Source of the DNA: Myxococcus guangdongensis
Lineage (GTDB): Bacteria; Myxococcota; Myxococcia; Myxococcales; Myxococcaceae
Direction of reading: 5' to 3'
DNA length: 64,000 bases
Assembly (NCBI RefSeq): GCF_024198255.1
Contig: NZ_JAJVKW010000008.1
Span: forward strand, 1 to 64,000
Below are positions 6,995 through 16,171 of this stretch, in pieces. Below the pieces are notes generated by a model. It was not told the DNA's origin. It did not search any database and saw only the letters and a list, made by a program, of their open reading frames with translations. The position numbers and the translations under genes were made by a program. Position 1 is the stretch's first letter. The number at the start of each line of letters is the position of its first letter.

Positions 6995-8563
6995 ATGAAG
7001 ACCCCCAATGCCCTCGACGCCCTGACCGCGCAGGTGCCGCCCGCCCCCTCCCCCGCCCCCACCCCGGGCGGGGAAACCACCCAGCCCGGGACGGGCGTGC
7101 CCCCCTCGGACGGCCTCACCACGGGCGACGTGGTGGGCATCAGCGGAGCCGCCCTCTTCGCCCTGCTGATGGTGCTGGCGGCCCGCAAGCTCTTCTTCAA
7201 GAAGCGCGCGCCCGAGCCCGGCAAGAAGCCCGGCATCCCCATCCCGCAGGACAAGCCCGCGCTGCCCGCCGAGCGGCCGGAGCTGCGCGTCGAGCTGCCG
7301 CCCTCGGAGAAGGAGGCCGCCCGGCTGCGCGAGGTGGACGAGGCCCACGTCCGCGCCCAGGAGCTGGCCCGTCAGCGCGAAGAGCTCACCCGCGCCGCCC
7401 GGACCACCACGGACGCCGCCGAGCGCGCCCGGCTGGAGGAGCAGGCCCGCGCCCTCAAGGAGCGCGAGGAGGAGGAGAAGCGCGTCGAGTACCGCGCGAA
7501 GAAGGCCGCGGACGACGAGGCTCGCGAGCGGCGCAAGCGCGAGCAGGCCGAGGGCCAGCGCCTGTTGGAGGAGGAGCGCGCCCGCGAGGCCGCCGCCGTC
7601 GAGGAGGCCCGCCGCGCCGAGGAGGCCGCCGCGCGCGCCAAGGTGGACGCGGAGGCCGGCCGCACGCTGGCCCAGGGCCTGGACAAGACGAAGAGCCAGG
7701 GCTTCATGGCCCGCCTCAACGGGCTGTTCGGCTCGCAGCGCCAGGTGGACGAGTCCGTGCTGGCGGAGCTGGAGGAGATTCTCTTCACCGCGGACATCGG
7801 CGTGCGCACCGCCAGCACGCTGGTGGACGTGGCGCGCGAGAAGCTCAAGCGCAGCGAACTGAAGGACTCCGAGCGCATCAAGGACCTCATCCGCACGGAG
7901 GTGGCGCGCATCGTCGACCTGCCCGTGCCCCGCTCGCTGGAGGGCGGAGGTCCCCCTCACGTCGTCATGGTGGTGGGCGTCAACGGCGCGGGGAAGACGA
8001 CGACCATCGGCAAGCTGGCCGCGAAGCTCACGGGCGAGGGCAAGAAGGTGGTGCTGGCCGCGGGCGACACGTTCCGCGCGGCGGCCACCGAGCAGCTCGA
8101 CGTGTGGGCCGAGCGCGCCAAGGCGCAGCTCGTGAAGGGCACCGAGGGCGGAGACCCGGGCTCCGTCATCTTCGACGCCATCAAGAAGGCCCAGGCCGAG
8201 GGCGCCGACGTCGTCATCGCCGACACGGCGGGCCGGCTCCACACCAAGGCGCCGCTCATGGAGGAGCTCAAGAAGGTCAAGCGCGTCATGGACAAGGCCA
8301 TGCCCGGCACGCCGCACGAGGTGCTGCTGGTGCTCGACTCCACCAACGGTCAGAACGCCATCCAACAGGCCAAGCAGTTCCACGAGGCCGTGGGTGTCAC
8401 CGCCATCGCCCTGACGAAGCTCGACGGCACCGCCAAGGGCGGCGTCATCATCGGCATCTGCGACGAGCTCAAGCTGCCCGTCGTCTGGGTGGGCGTGGGT
8501 GAGAAGGTCGCCGACCTGCGCCGCTTCGAGCCGCGCGAGTTCGTGCAAGCGCTCTTCGACTGA
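6995..8563 (+). CDS. ftsY: signal recognition particle receptor FtsY
   Basis: The SRP receptor GTPase that docks ribosomes making membrane proteins onto SecYEG. From the ATG at 6995 it has 522 residues. An N-terminal membrane segment (about 45-64, VVGISGAALFALLMVLAARK) is followed by 160 residues of highly charged Glu/Arg/Lys/Ala coiled coil. The NG domain then carries GVNGAGKTTTIGKLA (P-loop), DTFRAAA, DTAGR and TKLDGTAKGG. The NG domain is canonical. The true N-terminal anchor differs from E. coli FtsY, which associates peripherally, but is typical of myxobacteria and actinobacteria. It is monocistronic, with the convergent peptidase gene ending 22 bases away. Confidence 0.95.
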   Translation: MKTPNALDALTAQVPPAPSPAPTPGGETTQPGTGVPPSDGLTTGDVVGISGAALFALLMVLAARKLFFKKRAPEPGKKPGIPIPQDKPALPAERPELRVELPPSEKEAARLREVDEAHVRAQELARQREELTRAARTTTDAAERARLEEQARALKEREEEEKRVEYRAKKAADDEARERRKREQAEGQRLLEEERAREAAAVEEARRAEEAAARAKVDAEAGRTLAQGLDKTKSQGFMARLNGLFGSQRQVDESVLAELEEILFTADIGVRTASTLVDVAREKLKRSELKDSERIKDLIRTEVARIVDLPVPRSLEGGGPPHVVMVVGVNGAGKTTTIGKLAAKLTGEGKKVVLAAGDTFRAAATEQLDVWAERAKAQLVKGTEGGDPGSVIFDAIKKAQAEGADVVIADTAGRLHTKAPLMEELKKVKRVMDKAMPGTPHEVLLVLDSTNGQNAIQQAKQFHEAVGVTAIALTKLDGTAKGGVIIGICDELKLPVVWVGVGEKVADLRRFEPREFVQALFD

Positions 8564-8584
8564 GCGACCCGGAGCGCCCTGCCC

Positions 8585-10375
8585 TCACTGTCCCAACAGC
8601 GAGGGCAACAGCTGCTCGAGCAGCTCCTTGGCCTGGGCGTCCAGCGCAGCCGCGTCCAGGCCACTTCCCGCCCCCAGCGTGTCCATCACCGAGTCCAGGT
8701 TGGGCAGGCCCAAATCATCGTCACCGCGCGCCTCCTGCCACCAACGCACGCGCAGCCGCTCGAGCGCCTTGGCGTTGCCGGGGCTCGCCTTGGCGAGCTC
8801 CTTGGTGAAGCACTCCTTGCACGTCCACTTGAAGCGGTACGTGTCCACGTAGGAGCGCAGGCCCTGGAAGAAGGCCGCGTCCCCCACCAGCTTGCGGGAC
8901 GCGTGATGCAGCAGCGGCGCCTTGCCGTACACCAGCGCGCCGTACTCCATCTCCCCGTCGAACGCGCCCGTGGGCCGGTCCGCCCGAGCGTCCTCGCCGC
9001 CCGACATCCGGTACATGTGGTACGGCGCCACCAGCGCTTCCTTGCGCATCGACTCGGCGGCCTTCTTGCCGTGCTTCCACTCGATGTAGAGCAGCGCCGC
9101 GTACTGCGCCAACGACTCGTCCACCACGGGCGCGTTGATGGGGTCCGAGCCCACCAGCCCCGCGAAGTACTGGTGCGCCACCTCGTGCGCGACGGTGAAC
9201 TCCAGCGTGCGCTCCAACGTCTCGCCCATCTGCGCCATCGGCGCGCCCGCGCCCAAGGGCCCCAGCGCCTCCATCACTTCCTTCAGCTGCTCCAGGTCCA
9301 CGTGGCCCGCCACCATCTCCATCGGGTCCACCACACCGCGGTACAGCGCCGTCGCCACGGTGATGAGGCCGGGGAACTCCATCCCGCCCGCCCCTCCGGA
9401 CAACGGCGCCTCCACCACGCGCAAGTGCGTGTACGGCAGGGGCCCCAGCCGCTTCTCGAACTCCGCCAGCGCGGACGTGGCGTACTTGAGCACGCGCTCA
9501 CCCACGTCCTGGTTGCGCGCGGCGTAGTGACTCTCCACCGTGACGCCGTTCACGGTGGCCGTGGACACCGCGTAGCCCTTGGATACGAGGATGGGGAAGT
9601 CGCGCACCGCGGCCGCGGCGAAGGCGTAGCGCACGCGGCCGTCACGCTCGGGCACCTCGCCCATGGCCGCGCCCGTGGCATGCACCGCCCACCCCGACGG
9701 CACGGTGATGGACGCGAGGACATGGGCCGGCGCGTACAGCGCCAGATCTCCAATGCCCTGCGGCCCCGCCCACGGCTGGCCCTTGTCGTCCAGCGGCGGC
9801 ACCTGGGGCACCACGCCCACCAGGCTCACGAAGTCCTCCGTGGCGGAGAAGGCGCCGTGGTCTCCAGGGCCCTTCTTCCCGCCACCCATGCCACCCAGGA
9901 TTCCCCCGCCCCCCTTCTCTCCCCGGGGCACCACCGCGCGCACGGCCACGTCCAGCACCACCGCCATGCCCACGGGCATGGGCTCCGCGAGGCGGTGGCG
10001 GTACAGCGTGGGCTCCGGCTGCTCCAGGACGATGGGCGCGGTGTTCATCCGCGCGTCGGACAGCACCACCCGCTTGCCACCCAGGGCGTTGGGCGTCAGC
10101 CGCAGGTAGATTTCCTTGAGGGGCTGCTCACGCGCGAGCACCTCCACCTGCACCCGCCCGGTGACTTCACGCGTCGAGGGGTTCACGTCGAGCTGCACCC
10201 GGTAGCGCGGCAGCTCCTCCAGGGGGCCCAGGGCCTTCGCGGCGCGCTCGCGCTCGGCGGGCTTGAGGTGCTGGAGGCTCAACGCCACCTCCGGAGGGAT
10301 TTCCGCCCGGGCCGGCTGTCCGAAGAGCAGGCACCACGAGAGCAGGCTGAGCAGGGCTGGGCGCATGACGCGCAT
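8585..10375 (-). CDS. M1-family (gluzincin) metallopeptidase, secreted
   Basis: 596 residues with a signal peptide (LLSLLSWCLLFGQPARA). An aminopeptidase-N-like N-terminal beta domain precedes the catalytic part. The zinc site is complete: HEVAHQ followed 18 residues later by E in VDESLAQY. It lacks a clear GxMEN exopeptidase motif, but GGMEFPGLI fills that place (GGMEF instead of GAMEN), as in many M1-like proteins. A Gly-rich loop (GGGGILGGMGGGKK) at about 155-170 is unusual. A CKEC pair lies near the C-terminus. The protein is shorter than classical M1 enzymes (about 850) because it lacks the large C-terminal helical domain. Probably periplasmic or exported. Confidence 0.85.
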   Translation of the reverse strand: MRVMRPALLSLLSWCLLFGQPARAEIPPEVALSLQHLKPAERERAAKALGPLEELPRYRVQLDVNPSTREVTGRVQVEVLAREQPLKEIYLRLTPNALGGKRVVLSDARMNTAPIVLEQPEPTLYRHRLAEPMPVGMAVVLDVAVRAVVPRGEKGGGGILGGMGGGKKGPGDHGAFSATEDFVSLVGVVPQVPPLDDKGQPWAGPQGIGDLALYAPAHVLASITVPSGWAVHATGAAMGEVPERDGRVRYAFAAAAVRDFPILVSKGYAVSTATVNGVTVESHYAARNQDVGERVLKYATSALAEFEKRLGPLPYTHLRVVEAPLSGGAGGMEFPGLITVATALYRGVVDPMEMVAGHVDLEQLKEVMEALGPLGAGAPMAQMGETLERTLEFTVAHEVAHQYFAGLVGSDPINAPVVDESLAQYAALLYIEWKHGKKAAESMRKEALVAPYHMYRMSGGEDARADRPTGAFDGEMEYGALVYGKAPLLHHASRKLVGDAAFFQGLRSYVDTYRFKWTCKECFTKELAKASPGNAKALERLRVRWWQEARGDDDLGLPNLDSVMDTLGAGSGLDAAALDAQAKELLEQLLPSLLGQ

Positions 10376-10419
10376 GCTAATTGACCCGGGCCACCACGGC
10401 TCGTCTAGCCTTGCGGGAC

Positions 10420-11010
10420 ATGCACTCTCGAACGCTCCTGCTGGCCGCCACCCTGGGGTGGATGGCGTGCGCGCGCAACGTCCCCGCGCCCACCGCCGCC
10501 CCGACGACTCCCCGCGCCGTCCGCCTGGTCGCGGACACGCCGCCCCAGGAGACGGAGACCCTGGACAAGGTGCGCGAGGACGTGGAGGTGGACACGGACG
10601 AGGGCGAGCGCACGCCCCGCGTCGTCACCTTCGGCGAGACACCGGTGCTCCAGCGCGACGGCATGCGCGCTCGGCTCTACGGCGACGCGAAGGGCACGCT
10701 CGGCATCAGCGTGGACAACTTCCTGCTGTTCGAGGTGACGGACGCCAAGGGCCACGTGAAGCGCCGCGCCGTGGTGGGCTTCACCGAGAGCGTCCACCTG
10801 GGCAACGAGCAGGTGGACAACGTGGGGCGTCGGGCCTTCACCTTCGAGCCCGGAGAGGTGGACCTCACGGAGTTCCTGCCGGAGTCCGAGCCCTTCAAGG
10901 TGCGCACCACCGTGCTGGACACCTGGGGCGTGGGACGCGTGTCGGACGTGTACCTGGTCCTCTCCGCGCCCGAGGCCCGCGCCGTCGAGGACGACCTGCG
11001 CGGGGAGTGA
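10420..11010 (+). CDS. predicted lipoprotein, unknown function
   Basis: 196 residues from the ATG at 10420, which starts a lipoprotein signal (MHSRTLLLAATLGWMAC, Cys 17). A TTG 39 bases upstream would add residues before the signal and is less likely. The mature protein is acidic, with a predicted beta sandwich (GISVDNFLLFEVTDAKGHVKRRAVVGFTE). Divergent from the metallopeptidase gene with only 44 bases between starts. No family recognised. Confidence 0.7.
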   Translation: MHSRTLLLAATLGWMACARNVPAPTAAPTTPRAVRLVADTPPQETETLDKVREDVEVDTDEGERTPRVVTFGETPVLQRDGMRARLYGDAKGTLGISVDNFLLFEVTDAKGHVKRRAVVGFTESVHLGNEQVDNVGRRAFTFEPGEVDLTEFLPESEPFKVRTTVLDTWGVGRVSDVYLVLSAPEARAVEDDLRGE

Positions 11011-11065
11011 CACGAAACCTCCGGGGCCGCGCCTCCCGCCCGAGCAAACGCGGCCTCCCGGGAGG

Positions 11066-12139
11066 CTAGAAGCTCAGCCCGCCGACCGGGGCCAGCTTCT
11101 GCGCGCCACCGTTGCCGCGCACCTGGCGGACACCGCCCAGCGTGACGTCGCAGGGGCCGCCGCAAGCCGTCAAGGGGTCCGCCTTGGTGATGCCGGGGTC
11201 CTTGGTCGCCATCACCGCGCCCACGGTGCCCGCGGCCACGACAGCGCCCACGCCGGCCCAGACGTACCAACGGCCGTACCAGGGCTTGCTGGAGCCCTCC
11301 AGCTCGGCGTCCGGCGACTTCTCGTTGAAGGCCAGGGCCGGGTTGTAGTCATCGCCCTGCGAGGTCGTGGACGGGTCCAGCACCGGGTTGGTGGGCACGT
11401 CCTCGCGCGGCGTGTTGCTCGCCACCGCGGTGTCCACCAGGGGGCGCATCTTGCCGACGAGCTCGTAGTTGGTGCCAGCCAGCACGTTGATGCGCTGGAT
11501 GTCGGGGCGGAAGCCCTCCGCGCGGAACTCGATTTCACGCGAGCCGGGCTTGAGCAGGATGTCGCTCAGGGGCACCGTGCCCAGCTCGACGTCGTCCACC
11601 AGGACCTTGGTGCCGGCCACGTCGGACATGGCGCGCGCGAAGCCCATGGTGGCCACCAGCGCGACCTTCACGTCCTGCGTCGAGCCCTCCTTCACCGTGA
11701 ACCGGCGCGTGTAGTCCTCGTAGCCGGCCTTGCGCACCACGAGCAGGTGGTCGCCGGGCGCCACGGGCACCGTCATCGGCGCGGCCGACAGCGCGCCCGC
11801 GTCGCGACCGTCCAGCGTCAGCCGCGCGCCGCGCACGCCGCCGGCGATGGCCACCGCGAGTTCCGTCTTCACCGGGGCCAGGGGCGCCAGCAGGCTGTCA
11901 TCCGGCGGCGGGATGTTCTTCTTCTTCGAGCCCTTGGCGGTGGCGGCCTTCGGTGGCTTCTTCGCCGCCGCGGCCTTCTCCGCCTTCTTCTTCTTCACCA
12001 CCTTCGGCTTGGCCGGCTTCTTCGTCGCCGACTTCGACGGCGTGAGTGGAGCGAGCAGGTCGTCGGCCTGAGCGAGCGCGGAGGACGGTGCCGCCAGGAC
12101 GGCCACCAGCGAAAAGAGGACGAGGCGTCGAATGCTCAT
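11066..12139 (-). CDS. PEGA-domain protein with Lys-rich linker
   Basis: 357 residues from the ATG at 12139. A signal peptide (RLVLFSLVAVLAAPSSALA) leads into a Lys/Ala/Pro-rich stretch. Two PEGA-type beta domains follow: the first around VRGARLTLDGRDAG...VPVAPGDHLLVVRKAGYEDYTRRF, the second around GTKVLVDDVELGTVPLSDILLKPGSREIEFRAEGF. A hydrophobic, probably transmembrane, segment (YVWAGVGAVVAAGTVGAVMA) lies near the C-terminus. PEGA domains are found in surface and envelope proteins; the ligand is unknown. A short GC palindrome overlaps the stop codon. Confidence 0.75.
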   Translation of the reverse strand: MSIRRLVLFSLVAVLAAPSSALAQADDLLAPLTPSKSATKKPAKPKVVKKKKAEKAAAAKKPPKAATAKGSKKKNIPPPDDSLLAPLAPVKTELAVAIAGGVRGARLTLDGRDAGALSAAPMTVPVAPGDHLLVVRKAGYEDYTRRFTVKEGSTQDVKVALVATMGFARAMSDVAGTKVLVDDVELGTVPLSDILLKPGSREIEFRAEGFRPDIQRINVLAGTNYELVGKMRPLVDTAVASNTPREDVPTNPVLDPSTTSQGDDYNPALAFNEKSPDAELEGSSKPWYGRWYVWAGVGAVVAAGTVGAVMATKDPGITKADPLTACGGPCDVTLGGVRQVRGNGGAQKLAPVGGLSF

Positions 12140-12222
12140 GACGGTCCGAAGGTTAGAGAGTCGTCCAAGGGGAATCAAACGAAGTCCCGCTCGCACGTCC
12201 ATTCAGCCAATATCCGCGCCCC

Positions 12223-12753
12223 ATGCACCGCGCCCTGCCATCGCTGGCCCTCGGCTTCAGTGTTCTCTGCCTCACGGCGTGCCCCGCCAAGGCGCCTCCC
12301 ACCCTGGAGACGCGCTCCCCACCTCCACCGCCCATCCGCGTGCCGCCCGGCTGTGAAGGCAGCCAGGCGGGCGAGTACCACCACGAGGAGAACCCCGCGT
12401 TCCGCTACCGGGGCGAGGAGGACGGAGGCACGCTGACGCTGGCCGTCGTGCGCGCGCTCACGGACACGGACGCGGGCACCCCGGCCAACGACTCGAGCGG
12501 GGCGAGCATCGTCCTGCAGCGCACACCGGGCGGCTTCGTCGGAGAGACGCGCGCCACGGGCTTCACGGGCTCGGGCGCCCCCTGCCCCGTCGCGTTCCCC
12601 ACGGAGCTGGTGGCGTGTGACGACGCGGGCCTCACGCTGCGGGCGGTGGCCAGCACGTCCATCGACGAGGGCTGCCAGCCCTCCCGCACCGGACCTCCGC
12701 CGGTGCGCCTCAAGCAGGTGCTGCTGCGGGAGACGCCAGACGCGGGCCCCTGA
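12223..12753 (+). CDS. predicted lipoprotein, unknown function
   Basis: 176 residues with a lipoprotein signal (LALGFSVLCLTAC, Cys 20) and a Pro-rich spacer. The globular part has four further cysteines (GCEGS, APCPV, LVACDD, EGCQPS) that could form disulfides. Divergent from the PEGA gene. No family recognised. Confidence 0.7.
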   Translation: MHRALPSLALGFSVLCLTACPAKAPPTLETRSPPPPPIRVPPGCEGSQAGEYHHEENPAFRYRGEEDGGTLTLAVVRALTDTDAGTPANDSSGASIVLQRTPGGFVGETRATGFTGSGAPCPVAFPTELVACDDAGLTLRAVASTSIDEGCQPSRTGPPPVRLKQVLLRETPDAGP

Positions 12754-12776
12754 AGGCCCAGCGGCGGGCTTCGATT

Positions 12777-12811
12777 CACGCCCCGGAGAGAAGGACTTCC
12801 CCCGGGGCGTG
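12777..12811. terminator. 10-bp stem hairpin between convergent genes
   Basis: CACGCCCCGG at 12777-12786 pairs perfectly with CCGGGGCGTG at 12802-12811 around a 15-base loop. It lies between the stop of the upstream lipoprotein gene and the stop of the convergent glycosyltransferase gene, so it could end transcription from both sides. No T tract. Confidence 0.55.
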
Positions 12812-12823
12812 GACCGCGTCACC

Positions 12824-14347
12824 TCAGGCGGCGCGGCGCGCCTGCTCCTCGGCGCCGTTGACGGCGGGAGCGGCGTCACTGAGCTTCACGCGGCCCGCGA
12901 ACCCCTGCATCAGGCTGGAGACGCCCACATACAGGAAGCCCGCCTGGAACAGGATGATGAAGGGCAGCGACGTGTAGATGCGCGCGTCGATGGCGAACCA
13001 CAGCGCCCCGGTGAAGTACGCCGCGAAGAGCAGCTCCACCACCGGCATCAGCGTCTTGCTGCCGCGGTACGCCTTCTTCACCGCGACGACCTTCTTGCCC
13101 TCGGCGCCGGTCTTCGGCGTGCGGGCGAAGCCCGACTGCTGGTTGAGCAGCGCCTCCGCCACGGCCTTCGCGTTGTTGATGGCCAGGCCGATGCCCAGGC
13201 TCATCAGGAACGGCAGGTACTTCACCCGCTCCCAACCCTTCACGCCCCGCTCGCGCTGCGCGGCCACGTAGAAGAAGCACACGCTCGCGGTGGCGGACAC
13301 GAAGAAGGGCAGGTCCAGGAACAGCGTGCCGTAGAGGCCGTGCTGGAAGCGCACCACCATGCTGATGGGCATCAGCACCGACAGCAGCACCATCAACAGA
13401 TAGGCCATGTTGTTGGTGAGGTGGAAGAACGCCTCGCGCTTCACCACCAGGGGCAAATCACTCTTGAGGATGGTGGGCAGCAGCTTCTTCGCCGTCTGGA
13501 TGGAGCCCTTGGCCCAGCGGTGCTGCTGGCTCTTGAAGGCGTTCATGTCCACCGGCACCTCCGCCGGGGAGATGACCTCCGGGAGGAACACGAACTGCCA
13601 GCCCTTGAGCTGGGCGCGGTAGCTCAGGTCCAGGTCCTCGGTCAGCGTGTCGTGCTGCCAGCCGCCCGCGTCCGCGATGGTGCCCCGGCGCCAGATGCCA
13701 GCGGTGCCATTGAAGTTGAAGAAGCAGCCGGAGCGGTTTCGCGCCGTGTGCTCGATGATGAAGTGGCCGTCGAGGAAGATGCTCTGGGCCTGCGTGAGGA
13801 TGGAGAACTCACGGTTGAGGTGGCCCCAGCGCACCTGCACCATGCCCACCTTCGCGTCGGAGAAGAACGGCACCGTGCGCAGGAGGAAGTCGGGGCTGGG
13901 CACGAAGTCCGCGTCGAACACCGCGACGAACTCGCCGCGGGCCGACTTCAGGCCGTTCTCCAGCGCGCCCGCCTTGAACCCCTCGCGGTTGACGCGGTGG
14001 ATGTAGACGATGTCATGGCCCTTCTGGCGGTGACGCTCCACGCACGCCCGGGCGATGCCACACGTCTCGTCCGTCGAATCGTCGAGGACCTGGATCTCCA
14101 GGTGGTCGCGCGGGTAGTCGATGCGGCACACCGACTCCACCAGGCGCTCCACGACGTACATCTCGTTGAAGATGGGCAGCTGGATGGTGACGCGAGGCAG
14201 CTCCTTCAGAGAGCCCTTGGGCGTCGGCAGCTTGAACTTGTGCCGGTAGTACAGGAACGCCATCCGGTACCTGTGCGAGCCGTAGACCGCCAGCACGCAC
14301 AGGACGCTGAAATAGACGCCCAGGAAGATGATCTCGACGGTGGTCAT
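12824..14347 (-). CDS. membrane glycosyltransferase family 2 (cellulose-synthase-like)
   Basis: 507 residues. A membrane segment (residues 5-22) precedes a GT-A catalytic domain with the processive-enzyme motifs DDSTDET, FDADF (DxD), TEDLDLSYR and QQHRWAKG (QxxRW). Four or more C-terminal membrane segments follow (MAYLLMVLLSVLMPISMVV, TLFLDLPFFVSATASVCFFYV, LMPVVELLFAAYFTGALWF, FIILFQAGFLYVGVSSLMQ). This is the layout of inner-membrane synthases that make and translocate a beta-linked polysaccharide or add a sugar to a lipid. Length is shorter than BcsA, with no PilZ domain. Product unknown. It has a convincing promoter of its own about 170 bases upstream. Confidence 0.9.
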   Translation of the reverse strand: MTTVEIIFLGVYFSVLCVLAVYGSHRYRMAFLYYRHKFKLPTPKGSLKELPRVTIQLPIFNEMYVVERLVESVCRIDYPRDHLEIQVLDDSTDETCGIARACVERHRQKGHDIVYIHRVNREGFKAGALENGLKSARGEFVAVFDADFVPSPDFLLRTVPFFSDAKVGMVQVRWGHLNREFSILTQAQSIFLDGHFIIEHTARNRSGCFFNFNGTAGIWRRGTIADAGGWQHDTLTEDLDLSYRAQLKGWQFVFLPEVISPAEVPVDMNAFKSQQHRWAKGSIQTAKKLLPTILKSDLPLVVKREAFFHLTNNMAYLLMVLLSVLMPISMVVRFQHGLYGTLFLDLPFFVSATASVCFFYVAAQRERGVKGWERVKYLPFLMSLGIGLAINNAKAVAEALLNQQSGFARTPKTGAEGKKVVAVKKAYRGSKTLMPVVELLFAAYFTGALWFAIDARIYTSLPFIILFQAGFLYVGVSSLMQGFAGRVKLSDAAPAVNGAEEQARRAA

Positions 14348-14676
14348 CGGTGACGCTCAGCCCCTCCCGCACGGCCCCCGTGGCCCGCGGTCCTTCCATA
14401 CGCGGCGGCTCCGGAATCCCGTCCTCACGCCGACCGCCGCCTCCTGGGTCCGCTGAGCCCCCGCCCCGTATGTGCCCGAAAAGACAAGGGTTTGACCTTC
14501 CGGGACTGATCGCGCCGGACAATAGGGAGGCGTCAAGGACGTGTCAAATTATTCCCCGAATTTGAACGTTCCGTTCAGGTCCATCGTGACCCACCGCGTC
14601 GGAGCGGGTCACGAGGGCCTGGAAGAACGCCCTGGGGAGCCGGGCGGGGGCCTGGGGGCTTCGAAGGCGTCGGGTC
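14348..14676. other. intergenic region upstream of the glycosyltransferase
   Basis: About 330 bases between the start of the glycosyltransferase gene and the stop of ddl. It holds an unusually AT-rich island (14541-14580) in this GC-rich genome and the promoter described separately. I see no gene in it. Confidence 0.5.
14519..14547 (-). promoter_or_regulatory. sigma-70-type promoter of the glycosyltransferase gene
   Basis: On the minus strand a perfect -35 box TTGACA (14542-14547) is separated by 17 bases from TATTGT (14519-14524), four of six matches to the -10 consensus. Transcription would start near 14512 and leave a leader of about 165 bases before the ATG. Such close matches are rare in myxobacterial sequence. 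Confidence 0.6.
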
Positions 14677-15657
14677 TCAGCTCACGGCGCGGCGGGGCTC
14701 GTCGACGACGGGGACAGGGGTGACTTCGGGCGCGTCGAGGATACCCGCCTCGTCGCGGGTCGCCAGCGCCAGGATGCGCTCGACGAGCTCCGGGAAGTCC
14801 AGGCCCGCGTGGCCGGCAATCTTGGACAGGAGGCTGGTGGGGGTGAAGCCGGGCAGCGTGTTGACCTCCAGCACCACGTCGTTGTCGGTGTCCGAGCACA
14901 GCAGGTCCACGCGCGCGTACCCCCGGCAGCCCAGGGCGCGGTACGCGGCGAGCGCCAGCGCCTCCACGTTGGCCACGCGCGTGGCGGACAGCCGGGGCGG
15001 CAGGAAGTAGCGGGCGCCCCCCTTGTACTTGGCCTCGAAGTCGAAGCCCTCGCGCGGCGTGGCCACCTCGCAGCTGCCCAGCACCGCGTCGCCGAGGATG
15101 CCCACCGTCACCTCGCGCCCGGACACGAAGCGCTCCACCAGCGCCTCGCCGCCGAAGCGGCACGCCTGGGCCACCGCGTGCACCAGCTCCTGGGGCTCAC
15201 GCACCACGCTCAAGCCCACCGAGGAGCCACCACAGGCGGGCTTCACCACGCACGGGAAGCCCAAGTCCCCGTGCAGCTCCGCGGCGCGCCCGGCGTCGTC
15301 GCGACCCACGCGGTACCCTTGGGGCGTGGGGAGGTTGTGCAGCCGGAAGAGCTTCTTGGCGAAGGGCTTGTTCATCGCCAGCGCGGACGCCAGCACCCCC
15401 GAGCCGGTGTAAGGCAGCTCCTGCAGCTCCAGCAGGCCCTGCACGCGGCCGTCCTCGCCCATGCGCCCGTGCAGCGCGATGAAGGCCACGTCCAGCTCGG
15501 CGGCCCGCAGCGCGCGGTCCAGCCCGGGTCCCGCGAATATCCGGGTGACATGGTGGCCGCGGGACTCGAGCGCCGCCACCACGGCCTCCCCGCTCTTGAG
15601 CGAAATCTCCCGCTCCTCACCCCACCCGCCCATCAGCACTCCGACGCGCTTGCCCAT
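14677..15657 (-). CDS. ddl: D-alanine--D-alanine ligase
   Basis: Joins two D-alanines with ATP for the peptidoglycan stem peptide; cytoplasmic. From the ATG at 15657 it has 326 residues, in the family's usual range. ATP-grasp motifs are intact: HGRMGEDGRVQGLLE with LPYTGSG, VKPACGGSSVGLSVV, VEALALAAYRALGCRGYARVD and LEVNTLPGFTPTSLL. An in-frame extension upstream of 15657 is Arg/Pro-rich and unlike the family. Together with glutamate racemase and FtsEX-EnvC in this window it belongs to cell-wall synthesis. Confidence 0.95.
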   Translation of the reverse strand: MGKRVGVLMGGWGEEREISLKSGEAVVAALESRGHHVTRIFAGPGLDRALRAAELDVAFIALHGRMGEDGRVQGLLELQELPYTGSGVLASALAMNKPFAKKLFRLHNLPTPQGYRVGRDDAGRAAELHGDLGFPCVVKPACGGSSVGLSVVREPQELVHAVAQACRFGGEALVERFVSGREVTVGILGDAVLGSCEVATPREGFDFEAKYKGGARYFLPPRLSATRVANVEALALAAYRALGCRGYARVDLLCSDTDNDVVLEVNTLPGFTPTSLLSKIAGHAGLDFPELVERILALATRDEAGILDAPEVTPVPVVDEPRRAVS

Positions 15658-15875
15658 GTCGATGAAACCCTCCGTGGGTTCTCGACAGAGCACGGCGGAT
15701 GCCAACCCCTGCCCGGAGGGTGGGACACCGACGTCCAGGCCACGCTTCCCGAGTGGAGACGCGGGGTTGGGAGGACGAGGGGGCGGCCGGGGGAGCGTGT
15801 CCGCGCGGACGCGGCGCGGCAACCCGGCCACGCGACGCAAGGGGCTGTAGGAACTACCGCCCCTCGCGCCCGCGA

Positions 15876-16169
15876 CTACAAGCCTCCGTCACCGGAGCCC
15901 GCGTCCACGGGGCCGGGGCCCGGGACAGGGCCGGCGTCGCCACCCGAGTCCGGGGTGCCGGCGTCCGTGCCCGCGTCGGTGCCACCGTCCGAGGGCCGGG
16001 GGGTGTCGTCCGCGGTGCAGCTGCCGTCCTTGCAGACGTAGTTCTCCAGGCACTGGTTGCGGTCATCGCAGGGCTGACCCTCCTCGTCGAAGTCGACCAG
16101 GAGGCTGCACGCGGACAGGCCCAGGCAGAGGGCCGCCATGGGGATGAGCAAACGAAGGGGACGTCGCAT
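15876..16169 (-). CDS. small Cys-rich lipoprotein
   Basis: 97 residues: lipoprotein signal (MAALCLGLSAC, Cys 21), then a short region with four cysteines (QPCDDRNQCLENYVCKDGSC), then a low-complexity tail of Gly, Asp, Pro, Ala and Thr. The Cys spacing is that of small disulfide-knot segments often found near the N-terminus of myxobacterial surface lipoproteins. It begins 2 bases after the stop of the large PEGA gene, so it is translated from the same transcript. Confidence 0.7.
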   Translation of the reverse strand: MRRPLRLLIPMAALCLGLSACSLLVDFDEEGQPCDDRNQCLENYVCKDGSCTADDTPRPSDGGTDAGTDAGTPDSGGDAGPVPGPGPVDAGSGDGGL

Positions 16170-16171
16170 GG

